A stretch of DNA of 64,000 bases, taken from Williamsia sp. (GTDB lineage Bacteria; Bacteroidota; Bacteroidia; Chitinophagales; Chitinophagaceae). Below, in pieces: positions 44,701 to 52,490 of this stretch (within the stretch, counting starts at the first letter, position 1; each line of letters begins with the position of its first letter). Position numbers and translations under genes: made by a program. The stretch is taken from the NCBI GenBank assembly GCA_015069695.1, contig JADCRZ010000023.1, forward strand, positions 40,643 through 104,642, given 5' to 3'. The notes beneath the pieces are model-generated. The model searched no databases, had not been told where the DNA came from, and saw nothing but the letters and a program-made list of their open reading frames with translations.

Positions 44701-44886
44701 GGTGCCGGTATCGGCTTGTCGCTTGCCCGCTCCCTGGTGCAATTACACAAAGGCTATCTTTTTATGAGGAGAGGAGAAAAAAAGAATGTGTTTGTGATGA
44801 GCCTGCCTTACCCGGCGCTACCCGATCGCAAAAAGAAAGCAACAAAAGGGAATACATTTATCCGTCGTTCAACCAAAGTTCAATAG
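41719..44886 (+). CDS. Propeller sensor kinase (HTCS sensor half)
   Basis: 1055 residues from a GTG at 41719, where a signal peptide (VKHIIRILPLLLFCQSAFTQ) begins; the open frame starts at a TTG 25 codons earlier. The periplasmic part holds two seven-bladed-type propellers made of WFGT- and WIGT-like repeats (about 25-690), then a Y_Y_Y domain (about 690-770: YRMSGLDKDW, NLEPGTYQFRLK). One membrane segment (WAYLIYIVLGVSLLYYG) is followed by HisKA with His821 (NIAHEIKTPL) and HATPase (IFSNLFSNAVKY, GAGIGLSLARSLV). It lacks the receiver and AraC domains that such proteins usually carry; these are encoded by the next gene, starting 1 nt after this stop. It should sense oligosaccharide for the divergent Sus locus. 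Confidence 0.93.
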   Translation: MKHIIRILPLLLFCQSAFTQPYYFRHYQVENGLSNNTVFCSIQDSKGFMWFGTKDGISRFDGYRFKVFNISYGDESSLTRDEIHAFALDPEGNLLVGSQKGLYRFDAPKERLVPFIDTLNNIDDLLVDKQGQLWFLSAAMVCRYNFSTKRLALFPTERYFSATSLCQTPDGQMWFSTANGYLMRYNEATQQFKAHDLFLHSPPPASRLVEKIAPGENGVLYIGTSSQGLKQFDLSTLDYNDILTYNADKTTIYVRDILQTARHEFWIATESGLFILDTETGKFTNLRKKYLDPYSLSDNAIYSLHKDREGGIWVGTYFGGINYFTQQSTRFQKYFPDYSRNSISGSAVREICEDGRGNIWIGTEDAGLNKLDPITGQFTCFEPTGSPQSISYTNIHGLLAVANELWIGTFEHGLDIMDVGTGQVKKHYNAGPGPHDLKANFIVCLLQTRKGDIYLGSSNSVFKYLPETDAFQRIEEVEPGLFISCMLEDKQGTIWAGTHDGGVYYFNPVTREKGHFKNDPANKNSLTTNTINALYEDSFQDLWFATEGGGLCRFNQARNLFTRYTTRNGLPSNFVFKVLEDSKQNLWATTSKGLVKLELRNQATTVYTKANGLLNDQFNYNSGYKDASGKMYFGSVKGMITFKPDDFFQPRFTPPVYITGFQVHNNELEIGKEGASGLQQSIVNTNQITLPYNQSSFSIDFAAISFVSPEMTRYSYRMSGLDKDWINLKSNRKVYFTNLEPGTYQFRLKIFANGRWNQNEKILTIRILPPFWATGWAYLIYIVLGVSLLYYGVRTYHRMVINKKEKDIYEAKIEFFTNIAHEIKTPLTLIKGPVENLSELVSQVPEIQPDVATMERNTNRLINLINQILDFRQTEAGGFSLDFHPVNISELLREAFVTFEPLAKKRKLQYNLNLPIQDVHILADDEALNKIFSNLFSNAVKYAEGEVHASLLPFHKNSNQLVIEITNDGFVVPDDMKEKIFEPFVRLKETSKQKGAGIGLSLARSLVQLHKGYLFMRRGEKKNVFVMSLPYPALPDRKKKATKGNTFIRRSTKVQ

Positions 44887-44887
44887 T

Positions 44888-45661
44888 ATGCTGCCTGTTA
44901 TTTTACTGGTCGATGATGAAGAAGAAATACTGGATTTTCTGGAACGGATCCTGTCGAACAAGTATACGATCTTTAAGGCTGAGGGCGGACAAGAGGCGCT
45001 GAAGATACTGGAGGAAGAAGCGATCCAGCTGGTGATAAGCGATGTGATGATGCCGGAGATGGATGGCTTTGCGCTGTGCCGGGTGATCAAATCCCATTTC
45101 AACCATTCGCACATACCGGTGATCCTGCTGACGGCCAAGAACACCATTCAATCAAAGATAGAGGGGCTGGAGCTGGGAGCAGATGCGTATATCGAAAAAC
45201 CTTTCTCGAAAGAATACCTGCTGGCGCAGATCGCCAGCCTGATCGCCAACCGGAGCCTGATCAAAGAATACTTTGCCAACTCGCCCCTGGCCCATATCAA
45301 AAGCATGGCCCATTCCAAGGCAGACGAACGCTTTCTGGAAATGCTGAACAAAACCATTTATGAGAACATTGAAGACGTAGACCTGGATGTGGAAACCCTC
45401 GCCCATCTCCTGAACATGAGCCGCATCACCCTGTACAGAAAGATCAAGGCCATTTCCAACCTCACGCCCATTGAACTGATCAATATCACACGGCTAAAGA
45501 AAGCAGCCGAGCTGCTGGCCCAGCGGGAATTTAAAATTTACGAGGTCGCCAATATGGTCGGCTTCAGCTCACAAAGCAATTTCGCCCGCAACTTCCACAA
45601 GCAGTTCAACATGACCCCCAGTGATTACATGCACGAGATGCAGAACCGTTCCGAACCATAG
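44888..45661 (+). CDS. Response regulator with AraC-type DNA-binding domain (HTCS regulator half)
   Basis: 257 residues. Receiver domain at residues 1-120 with Asp52 (LVISDVMMPEMDG) and LLVDDEEEI; AraC-type double helix-turn-helix at about 155-255 (LLNMSRITLYRKIKAISNLTPIELI and EVANMVGFSSQSNFARNFHKQFNMTPSDYM). The ATG is 1 nt after the sensor stop (TAGTATG), so translation is probably coupled. Its likely target is the susC promoter region. With the sensor it equals one hybrid two-component protein. Deleting one base upstream of the ATG would join the two frames. Confidence 0.95.
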   Translation: MLPVILLVDDEEEILDFLERILSNKYTIFKAEGGQEALKILEEEAIQLVISDVMMPEMDGFALCRVIKSHFNHSHIPVILLTAKNTIQSKIEGLELGADAYIEKPFSKEYLLAQIASLIANRSLIKEYFANSPLAHIKSMAHSKADERFLEMLNKTIYENIEDVDLDVETLAHLLNMSRITLYRKIKAISNLTPIELINITRLKKAAELLAQREFKIYEVANMVGFSSQSNFARNFHKQFNMTPSDYMHEMQNRSEP

Positions 45662-45663
45662 CC

Positions 45664-45857
45664 TGAACCTTGGTTTTCGGGATGCTTTTTGTCTGAACCA
45701 GGATTACACGGATTAAAGGATTATAGGATTGCAGCTTGAGGAATCGATCTTTAAATACACGTCTCAATCAACTCCAAGATGATCCACTCACAACATGCAA
45801 TCCCTTAATCCGTGTAATCCTGGTTCAGACAAAAAGCATCCCGAAAATCAAGGTTCA
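45664..45857. repeat. Large inverted repeat with 59-bp arms
   Basis: Arms 45664-45722 and 45799-45857 are complementary at 57 of 59 positions around a 76-nt spacer. The core contains GTCTGAACCAGGATTACACG. The left arm begins 3 nt after the regulator stop; the right arm runs 10 bp into the haloperoxidase gene and gives its last codons. This fills the whole gap between the two convergent genes and could fold into a long hairpin in either transcript. It resembles dispersed Bacteroidetes repeats; smaller relatives are at 3835, 5436 and 51246. Confidence 0.85.
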
Positions 45858-47170
45858 AGACCGAGACGTTTAACCACAAACTCCCCGATCAGCCGGCCTT
45901 CTGCAGTTCCGGTTGTGATGGCGTGCATGTAGTGGATGCCTCCGTAAAAGCGGCTGATGGCGGCTTCTGCTGCGGCTTGCATAAAAGAAGAGAACCGGCG
46001 TGCAGGCAGTCCGAATTCAAGTTCTGTGGAATCCGCATAGGGAAAGGGATCGCCAAATAATTTTGTCAGCACAACTGCCGATGCATTGGATATGACGCTG
46101 TGGCCGCTGGTGTGTTCAGGAAAGGGCGGTGTTTGGATCAGGGGCATCCAGCCATCGTCGATGTACTGGTTGATGTAGGTTTCAGGACGGATCACGACAC
46201 TCCGGTATTTTTCATCCCAACAGCTGATAAATGCATCTGCATTGGCCAGCGCTACACAGGCATACGCTTCCAGCGTTTTTACCAGACCGGCACCAGCTTG
46301 CTGGCATGCCAGGCGGGTAATATTTATCCAATGACCACCCGGTGATATTTTTTTGGAGGCATACATCACATGTCCGTTCACGTTCATCTTGAACGGATTG
46401 CAGTCCCAGAAATTCGCGATCTCCTTTTGTTCTTCGGAGATTGACATGCCGGCATCGTGCACGGCCAGCGCTTGTTTGTAAAAAAGACTTTCTTTATCGG
46501 TCGAAAAAGGCGTTGCAGGTTGGGGCTTGAACTGATCTGCCGAATCAATGAGAAAAGTCCTGATCTCGTTCCAGTGCGGTTCCACTGCCTTGAAATACGC
46601 AGGGGGCGTAGGTTTCCAGGAAGCTGCGTCGTTCAGGGGGGTGTATTTGGAAAAAGTACGTGTCTGTTTGTAATTATCCTTTCCTGCCCAGGCAAGGATG
46701 TGCGCAGCTATCTGCTGGCCGTACGCAATAGAGTTATCGTATACATCTGAGGGCACGCCTGCATCGCGGAATTCATTTGTAATGCCTGTATAAAACTCCG
46801 TTACCTTTTCTTCGGAGATCACCATGGTCCTTCCTACACCGATAATTGCCTGCACGGCAGCCAGTGAATAGCTGTACTCCTTGCCAGGCTGGGCTTTGGG
46901 CAGCGGTTGCAAACCATGAAGCCGTCCGGCCAGTGTACGGTAATCCGACGATCCCGGAAGCGCCGCTTCATAGCCGGCCACGCAGATATAAGCATAGGTT
47001 CTGCTTGCTACAGGCGGGGAATAAATATCATGCACCATCACGTCGGTGATCAGCTTGATGGCCCGGTGTACATATTGTGCATTCTCGGTTTTGCTTTTCC
47101 AGTCGGGCAGGTCGTTGCCCCGGAACAGGAAGGGAAGGGAAAGAAGCAGGATGGTCAGGAAGATTTTCAT
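45848..47170 (-). CDS. Vanadium-dependent haloperoxidase-type (PAP2-fold) protein
   Basis: 440 residues with a signal peptide (MKIFLTILLLSLPFLFRG). The vanadate/phosphate-site motifs are present: VIRPETYINQ (Lys/Arg region), PEHTSGHSVISNAS (motif 2, Ser-Gly-His), and ISRFYGGIHYMHAITTG (Arg and catalytic His). The fold covers both haloperoxidases and acid phosphatases, so oxidation of halide or phosphate hydrolysis are both possible. The length of about 440 residues fits the haloperoxidase group. It overlaps the upstream FG-GAP gene by 4 bp (ATGA), so the two are translationally coupled. Its last codons lie in the inverted repeat. Confidence 0.88.
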   Translation of the reverse strand: MKIFLTILLLSLPFLFRGNDLPDWKSKTENAQYVHRAIKLITDVMVHDIYSPPVASRTYAYICVAGYEAALPGSSDYRTLAGRLHGLQPLPKAQPGKEYSYSLAAVQAIIGVGRTMVISEEKVTEFYTGITNEFRDAGVPSDVYDNSIAYGQQIAAHILAWAGKDNYKQTRTFSKYTPLNDAASWKPTPPAYFKAVEPHWNEIRTFLIDSADQFKPQPATPFSTDKESLFYKQALAVHDAGMSISEEQKEIANFWDCNPFKMNVNGHVMYASKKISPGGHWINITRLACQQAGAGLVKTLEAYACVALANADAFISCWDEKYRSVVIRPETYINQYIDDGWMPLIQTPPFPEHTSGHSVISNASAVVLTKLFGDPFPYADSTELEFGLPARRFSSFMQAAAEAAISRFYGGIHYMHAITTGTAEGRLIGEFVVKRLGLEP

Positions 47171-50100
47171 AACAGGTCTCTTTTTTGACCTTTGTAGTTG
47201 GTAATGGTCATCTTGACCGCTTTTTTTCCTACATACAGCTTGCGCGATGACTGGGAAAGATAAGTAGAACCATAATAAAACTCTATCCGCCTTTTTTTCC
47301 CGTCAGCATACGTTATATCCGCATAAAAATCATCACTCTTCAGTTCTTTCCAGGTTGCTGTTGCGGGACGGGGCGCTGTCTTGGCCAATACGACCACACT
47401 GTCCTGGTTCTGGGTAGCAACCCACACATCTTCCTCCTTTGCAGTATGCACCCGGGTCAGTCCTTTTGCATCACCCCGTACAAAAAAACCGGATTCCTGC
47501 AGGGGAATTTCGGTGAAATTTCCCCTTCCATCTCCCTTCAGGCAAAGTCCGTTAAACGCATCGTGCCTGCCGCTGTAGGGGTCCATTCCATAATCATTGC
47601 CTACCAACACCAGGTCCAGGTTGCCGTCTCCGTCGATGTCTTCGCTGATCATGCCATAAACAGGGGCGGCCTGTGCTTTGAGGGGCAGGGGCCGGATCGC
47701 AAACTGACCGTGTCCCTTGTTTTCCAGAAAGCTGGTTTGCATGTCGTGGGCTGTTCTGACAAGTGCATTTTGTCTGTCTTTTTCACTCCATAAATCGTTC
47801 ATGGTAGCAAGGCCATATGATTTATAGGTAGGAAATTTCTTGCGGATCGATACCAGCTGGCTGCTCAGGTCGTCGCGGGTATGCATAGGGAAGGGCTGTC
47901 TTTTTCCGTCGCTGCCTTTCAGGAAGCAGAACAACATGGCATCCAGCGAACCGTTCTCGTCCAGGTCCTTGGCATAAAGGGTCATAGGTTCGGTAGCAGT
48001 GGCCTGGTAGTTTGAATTGATGCCCAGGTTACCGGCCACATAATCTATATCGCCGTCGCCGTCAAAATCGCCTGATACCAGGCTGTTCCACCATCCCAGG
48101 TGCTGCGCAAGACCGGTCTGGCCAGTTACATTTTCAAAACTGCTACCCCCATTTTTCAGGAAAGTGACGGGCATCCATTCACCGGTCAGTACCAGGTCAA
48201 CCCTGCCATCCCCATCGAAATCAGTCCAGAGGGCATCGGTGACCATGCCGATATCCTGCAGCTGGGGACAAAGCTGCTGGGTAACATCTGTAAACTTCCC
48301 TCCATTGTTTTTAAGCAGGAAGCTTTTAGGGTTTGCAGGGTAAGCACCCGAAACCACCCGCCCGCCGACAAACAGATCAAGATCGCCATCGCGGTCAAAG
48401 TCTGCCGCCCTCACACAGGAACCGTTGGTCTGCTCTGCGGGCAGCGCTCCGGCGGCCTTCAAAAAATATCCGCTGCCGTCATTGATAAACAACCTGTCCT
48501 GCGCAACTGCATTGCCGGGCGGAATTTCATAGCTGCCTGTAACTGTGTACAGATCAAGGTCGCCATCTCCATCCACATCAAATAGCAACACCCCCATTTC
48601 TTCTTCCAGCTCGTTGCGCAGGCGGGGGATCCGCATGCTGTCGAGCGTAAATCCTTTTGCGTCCTGCATAAAGAACAGGCCCGGGTTTCCGGAAGTGCCG
48701 CCCAGGTAAAAATCTTCAAACCCGTTTTTATCTATATCGCCCACAGCGATACCAGGCCCGTACTGGCTTAACTTATGTGGCAGGGTAGGCTGGATGGTAT
48801 AATCCACAAAATCTCTTTCCACCGGTTTATAATGAATGCCATACCGGTCGTTGGCAACGGTAAACAGCGGTGGCTTCTGGGCACCCCTCCCCTTTTCATT
48901 CGCTGCATCCGTGTAAGAAATGGTGAGCAATTTGTCTGCTTCTACCCGGGTAAGCCGCTGCACTTTTGCATCGGGCCATTCTACTTTGATAGAATCAATG
49001 ATAGCGGTGGAACCCAATCCGAAGTGAGCACGTTCGTCTATGCTTGACAGATAGCCCCGGCAGGGCTGGTGCTCGTAGTACAACTGATTGCTTCCATAAT
49101 ATACATGCAGCTTTGTACCAATGGCATTTTTATTCTGTCCGCTGCCCTCCAGCTTTACCGTCAGCGTATGACCGGCGCCGTGATTGCTTTGATTGTTGAG
49201 TTTGTTTTCATATACAAAAGCTTCTTCGTTGATGTTATTGATCACCAGGTCGAGATCGCCGTCGTTGTCCAGGTCGGCATAGGCGCTGCCGTTGGAGAAA
49301 GAAGCCTTGCCAAGGCCCCAGGCATCCGTGATATTCCGGAACTGGATGCCGTTGGTGTTTTTAAAAGCGTAATTGGGAATCTGTACCACCGGCAGCGTAT
49401 GCGCCATGGCCAGCGATAACCGGGCTGCTCCGCCGCCTTGTCCGTTGTCGTAGGAAATATAATCCAGGTCGGTCACGTCGCGGGGCAGGCCGTTTGAGAT
49501 GATGAGATCGCGCAGGCCATCGTTGTCAAAATCGGCTACCAGCGGGCACCAGCTCCAGTCGGTTTGGTACATGCCTGCCATAAAGCTGATGTCGCTGAAT
49601 ACAGGATGGCCCAGCGGGGTCATGCCGCTGTTGAGCTGCAGCACATTGCGTACATACTGGTGCTCATAGCCAAACTGGATGTCGTTGAAGTAATTGTAAT
49701 ACTCGTTGCCGCTGAGCATGCGTTTTTTGCGCAGGTTGTCTTCGGGCAGCATTTCCAGGGAGATCAAATCGGGCAGGCCGTCGTTGTTGATATCGGCCAC
49801 ATCAGAGCCCATCGCGTTCCAGGCGGTGTGCTTGAAATACTCGCCCAGCTTGTTGGAAAACGTTCCGTCGCGGTTGTTGATGTACAGCAGGTCGTTTGAA
49901 ACAAAGTCGTTGGCTACGTACACATCGGGCCAGCCATCCATATTGAAATCCGAGATGCAGGCAGCATGCCCCCACCCTTCTATCAGGATGCCTGCCTCGC
50001 GCGATACATTGGTGAACGTGCCATTTCCGTTGTTGCGGTAAAGCCGGTCGGTGTTCAGGGCCGAGCCATCGGTCACTTTCGGACGGAAGCGGATGGGTGT

Positions 50101-50703
50101 TTTCGGGTCATAGAGCTGGTTGGTAACCAGGTACAGGTCCAGATCACCATCCCTGTCGTAATCAAAAAAATACCCCTGTGTGCTGAAGCCCGTATCTGCC
50201 AGGCCGTATGCAGCGGCAGATTCCTTGAATGAAGGAATGCCTTCCTTGTTTATCCCCTGGTTGATATACAGGAGGTTGGTCCGCAGAACGGGGTCCTTTC
50301 GGAAAGAAGCGGATACATAGATGTCGGGCCATCCATCCGCGTTGATGTCGACGACCGATACGCCGGTGCACCAGTGGCCGTTGCCGCCAACGCCAGCTGC
50401 ATCTGTATTGTCAGTAAACTTCATGGATCCCCGGTTCAGGTACAGCTTGTTGGAAACCATGTTGCCGGCCAGATAAATGTCCATCAGTCCATCCCGGTTA
50501 AAATCACCAATGCCTACACCACCGCCATTGTAAATATTGGCCTGGTTCAGGATATTGAGGCTGTCGTTCTCATCCAGCTTGTTGTTAAAAAGGATACCCG
50601 TATGGGAAGAAGAAAGGGCTTCGAACAGAGGCGCATTTTGGGCCCGGCTAGTCAGTGACAATAAAAGAAAAGCAAGCAGAAATATCCGGAATGGCTTATA
50701 CAC
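47167..50703 (-). CDS. FG-GAP/VCBS repeat protein with ASPIC/UnbV domain
   Basis: 1178 residues starting with GTG at 50703; a signal peptide (YKPFRIFLLAFLLLSLTSRA) follows, and no ATG is available. FG-GAP repeats of the form DFNRDGLMDIYLAGN and DINADGWPDIYVS run from about residue 50 to 500 and from 610 to 1050, with calcium-type D-x-D/N-x-DG loops. Between them, at about 515-605, is an ASPIC/UnbV domain (VKLEGSGQNKNAIGTKL, GYLSSIDERAHFGLG). Such proteins are large surface beta-propeller proteins, probably glycan- or metal-binding. Pairing with a haloperoxidase-type gene is seen in other Bacteroidetes. The promoter element sits at the start codon. Confidence 0.9.
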   Translation of the reverse strand: MYKPFRIFLLAFLLLSLTSRAQNAPLFEALSSSHTGILFNNKLDENDSLNILNQANIYNGGGVGIGDFNRDGLMDIYLAGNMVSNKLYLNRGSMKFTDNTDAAGVGGNGHWCTGVSVVDINADGWPDIYVSASFRKDPVLRTNLLYINQGINKEGIPSFKESAAAYGLADTGFSTQGYFFDYDRDGDLDLYLVTNQLYDPKTPIRFRPKVTDGSALNTDRLYRNNGNGTFTNVSREAGILIEGWGHAACISDFNMDGWPDVYVANDFVSNDLLYINNRDGTFSNKLGEYFKHTAWNAMGSDVADINNDGLPDLISLEMLPEDNLRKKRMLSGNEYYNYFNDIQFGYEHQYVRNVLQLNSGMTPLGHPVFSDISFMAGMYQTDWSWCPLVADFDNDGLRDLIISNGLPRDVTDLDYISYDNGQGGGAARLSLAMAHTLPVVQIPNYAFKNTNGIQFRNITDAWGLGKASFSNGSAYADLDNDGDLDLVINNINEEAFVYENKLNNQSNHGAGHTLTVKLEGSGQNKNAIGTKLHVYYGSNQLYYEHQPCRGYLSSIDERAHFGLGSTAIIDSIKVEWPDAKVQRLTRVEADKLLTISYTDAANEKGRGAQKPPLFTVANDRYGIHYKPVERDFVDYTIQPTLPHKLSQYGPGIAVGDIDKNGFEDFYLGGTSGNPGLFFMQDAKGFTLDSMRIPRLRNELEEEMGVLLFDVDGDGDLDLYTVTGSYEIPPGNAVAQDRLFINDGSGYFLKAAGALPAEQTNGSCVRAADFDRDGDLDLFVGGRVVSGAYPANPKSFLLKNNGGKFTDVTQQLCPQLQDIGMVTDALWTDFDGDGRVDLVLTGEWMPVTFLKNGGSSFENVTGQTGLAQHLGWWNSLVSGDFDGDGDIDYVAGNLGINSNYQATATEPMTLYAKDLDENGSLDAMLFCFLKGSDGKRQPFPMHTRDDLSSQLVSIRKKFPTYKSYGLATMNDLWSEKDRQNALVRTAHDMQTSFLENKGHGQFAIRPLPLKAQAAPVYGMISEDIDGDGNLDLVLVGNDYGMDPYSGRHDAFNGLCLKGDGRGNFTEIPLQESGFFVRGDAKGLTRVHTAKEEDVWVATQNQDSVVVLAKTAPRPATATWKELKSDDFYADITYADGKKRRIEFYYGSTYLSQSSRKLYVGKKAVKMTITNYKGQKRDLL

Positions 50704-50707
50704 CTTA

Positions 50708-50715
50708 CAAAGATG
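50708..50715 (-). promoter_or_regulatory. -7-like element at the FG-GAP gene start
   Basis: Minus-strand CATCTTTG has one mismatch from TAnnTTTG and ends 4 nt before the GTG, so a leaderless transcript is predicted. Confidence 0.35.
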
Positions 50716-50737
50716 AAGGAAAAACAGTAAAATTCAA

Positions 50738-50745
50738 CACCTTTG
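50738..50745 (+). promoter_or_regulatory. -7-like element for the GAF/fRMsr gene
   Basis: CACCTTTG, one mismatch from TAnnTTTG, 18 nt before the ATG at 50764. It lies close to the divergent minus-strand element at 50708-50715. Confidence 0.4.
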
Positions 50746-50763
50746 CCTCCTACAACTCCACCT

Positions 50764-51237
50764 ATGGCAGAAGACCTCAGCATCGCAACCGGAAGCAAAG
50801 AAGAGCAATATGCAAGCCTGCTCCCCCAGATAAAAGGCTTGCTGGAAGGGGAACCTGATTTGATTGCCAACCTGGCCAATATAGCAGCCGCCCTGAAAGA
50901 GCAGTTCAACTGGCTGTGGGTCGGGTTCTATCTGGTAAAGGCGGATCAGCTGGTGCTGGGCCCGTTTCAGGGACCGGTTGCGTGTACCCGGATCCGCAAG
51001 GGAAAGGGTGTTTGCGGAACCAGTTGGGAAAAGGCCCAAACCCTGCTTGTTGACGATGTGGAAAAATTCCCCGGCCATATAGCCTGCAGCAGCCTGTCCC
51101 GTTCAGAGATCGTGGTGCCGGTCATCCGCAACAACGAAGTTGTTGCCGTGCTGGACGTTGACAGCGAAGAACTCAGCCGGTTTGATCAGGTAGATCAGCA
51201 GTATCTGGAACAGGTGGTGGAGCTGGTAGAATTTTAA
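50764..51237 (+). CDS. GAF-domain free methionine-(R)-sulfoxide reductase
   Basis: 157 residues from the ATG at 50764. It reduces free methionine-R-sulfoxide in the cytoplasm. The GAF domain fills the protein, with FNWLWVGFYL, LGPFQGPVACTRI, KGVCGTSW and FPGHIACSSLSRSEIVVPV. Cys74, Cys84 and Cys108 have spacings of 10 and 24, identical to the three active-site cysteines of the characterised E. coli fRMsr, so it should be active. It is convergent with a small unknown gene and is probably monocistronic. Confidence 0.92.
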   Translation: MAEDLSIATGSKEEQYASLLPQIKGLLEGEPDLIANLANIAAALKEQFNWLWVGFYLVKADQLVLGPFQGPVACTRIRKGKGVCGTSWEKAQTLLVDDVEKFPGHIACSSLSRSEIVVPVIRNNEVVAVLDVDSEELSRFDQVDQQYLEQVVELVEF

Positions 51238-51245
51238 CCAGACCC

Positions 51246-51270
51246 TTCTAATCCGTAAAATCCTTTTCTT
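51246..51270. repeat. Fragment of a dispersed gene-end repeat
   Basis: CTAATCCGTAAAATCCTTTT, 19 of 20 identical to the copy at 3835-3857 and related to the inverted repeat at 45664. It overlaps the last codons of the small gene at 51248. Confidence 0.5.
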
Positions 51271-51469
51271 CCCTGCCTGCTCCCATTTCTTCGCTTAGCC
51301 GGTGCTGCCAGTCCCTGCTTTTTTCGTCTGTGTCAGGAGAGGAATTGTTTTTTTGTTCACCATTGCCGGCCTGCCCTTCGTCTACGGGAAGCGACTGGGC
51401 CAGATCTTCTGTGAGGTCATCATTTTCATTGCGGAGATACGCGGGGACACTGTTGTTCCTGGATTCCAT
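51248..51469 (-). CDS. Small acidic protein of unknown function
   Basis: 73 residues from the ATG at 51469 (MESRNNSVPAYLRNENDD); the frame is open 21 codons further, to 51532. It is hydrophilic and acidic, rich in Asp, Glu, Asn and Gln, with no signal or membrane segment; probably largely disordered. It ends GAGREEKDFTD, and the last residues come from the repeat at 51246-51270. Not recognised. A coding origin is supported only by an open frame without a better alternative on either strand. Confidence 0.45.
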   Translation of the reverse strand: MESRNNSVPAYLRNENDDLTEDLAQSLPVDEGQAGNGEQKNNSSPDTDEKSRDWQHRLSEEMGAGREEKDFTD

Positions 51470-51636
51470 ATAAGCAAGTTTAGATAAAGCAGAACATACA
51501 ATTCTTGCACCAGTTTTTACCCGTGTGTTCAACTCACCGGCGGCCCTTCTGAAACTTTCACCGCCAAAAAGGGTCCGTTCACCGACCTCTGGCGGAGGAT
51601 AGCCGGTATCTGATTCTCAGCGGCTTGTACCTGCTC

Positions 51637-51644
51637 TATATTTG
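51637..51644 (+). promoter_or_regulatory. Bacteroidetes-type -7 element for the LiaF-like operon
   Basis: TATATTTG, a perfect TAnnTTTG, 16 nt before the ATG at 51661, giving a leader of roughly 12 nt. It may drive all four genes up to 54631. Confidence 0.55.
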
Positions 51645-51660
51645 GTAAAAATCAACACAG

Positions 51661-52428
51661 ATGGAAAATCAACTGAAAAAATCAAACAATAGTGTACTGG
51701 CCGGTTTGATCCTGCTGGTAATCGGCGGCGTTCTGCTCCTGAACCGCATGGGATTTCCTTTCCCCAACTGGCTGTTTCAATGGCCCATGATCCTGGTGAT
51801 CATCGGCGTGTTCGATGGCATCAGAAATGGTTTCCGCAGTCCGGCTGCCATTATCCTGATCCTGATCGGCGGGTTCTTCCTGCTCGACTACATCATACCC
51901 AGCTACTCCCTGCGGCATTATACCTGGCCCCTGATCATCATTGCCCTGGGCATCGGTTTGATCCTGCGGCCACGCCATGGCAAAAGATACAGGAATCAGC
52001 AGGAAGGCTTTATATCAAATACAGGCACGCATGAACCCGGCTCCTATGCTGAACCCATGCCAGAATTTGGCCAGCCGGGCTACAGCAAGGAAGACTATGT
52101 AGATGCCGTATCGGTATTTGGTGCAACCAGAAAGATCATTGTATCAAAAAACTTCCGGGGAGGTGATCTGGTCTGTTTGTTTGGCGGACATGAAATTGAC
52201 CTGCGGCAGGCTGACATACAGGGCGAGGTAGTCCTCGACGTAACCCAGATATTTGGCGGCACCAAGCTGATCATACCTTCCAGCTGGCATGTAAAATCTG
52301 AAATGACCGCATTCTTTGGCGGCATCGAAGACAAAAGACAAATGTCGCAGGTGACAGTCAACCCGCAGAAAGTGCTTATCCTGGATGGCACGTCTATCTT
52401 TGGCGGAATTGACATCCGCAATTACTAG
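51661..52428 (+). CDS. LiaF-like membrane protein
   Basis: 255 residues. The N-terminal half carries membrane segments in two hydrophobic pairs (about residues 10-100, with LLVIGGVLLLNRMGF and ILIGGFFLLDYIIP), similar to DUF5668/LiaI-type modules. The C-terminal half is a LiaF-like beta domain with repeated FGG/FGA turns (VSVFGATRKI, LFGGHEIDLRQ, IFGGTKLII, FFGGIEDKR). LiaF inhibits the LiaSR cell-envelope stress system in Firmicutes; in Bacteroidetes the gene often precedes a LytS-type kinase. The same arrangement here suggests it keeps the following kinase inactive until envelope stress. Confidence 0.85.
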   Translation: MENQLKKSNNSVLAGLILLVIGGVLLLNRMGFPFPNWLFQWPMILVIIGVFDGIRNGFRSPAAIILILIGGFFLLDYIIPSYSLRHYTWPLIIIALGIGLILRPRHGKRYRNQQEGFISNTGTHEPGSYAEPMPEFGQPGYSKEDYVDAVSVFGATRKIIVSKNFRGGDLVCLFGGHEIDLRQADIQGEVVLDVTQIFGGTKLIIPSSWHVKSEMTAFFGGIEDKRQMSQVTVNPQKVLILDGTSIFGGIDIRNY

Positions 52429-52490
52429 GCCCTTCATACCTTTATTATCCTTCCTGTGAAAAACCCATTACTCATGCCAATCTAAACGTT

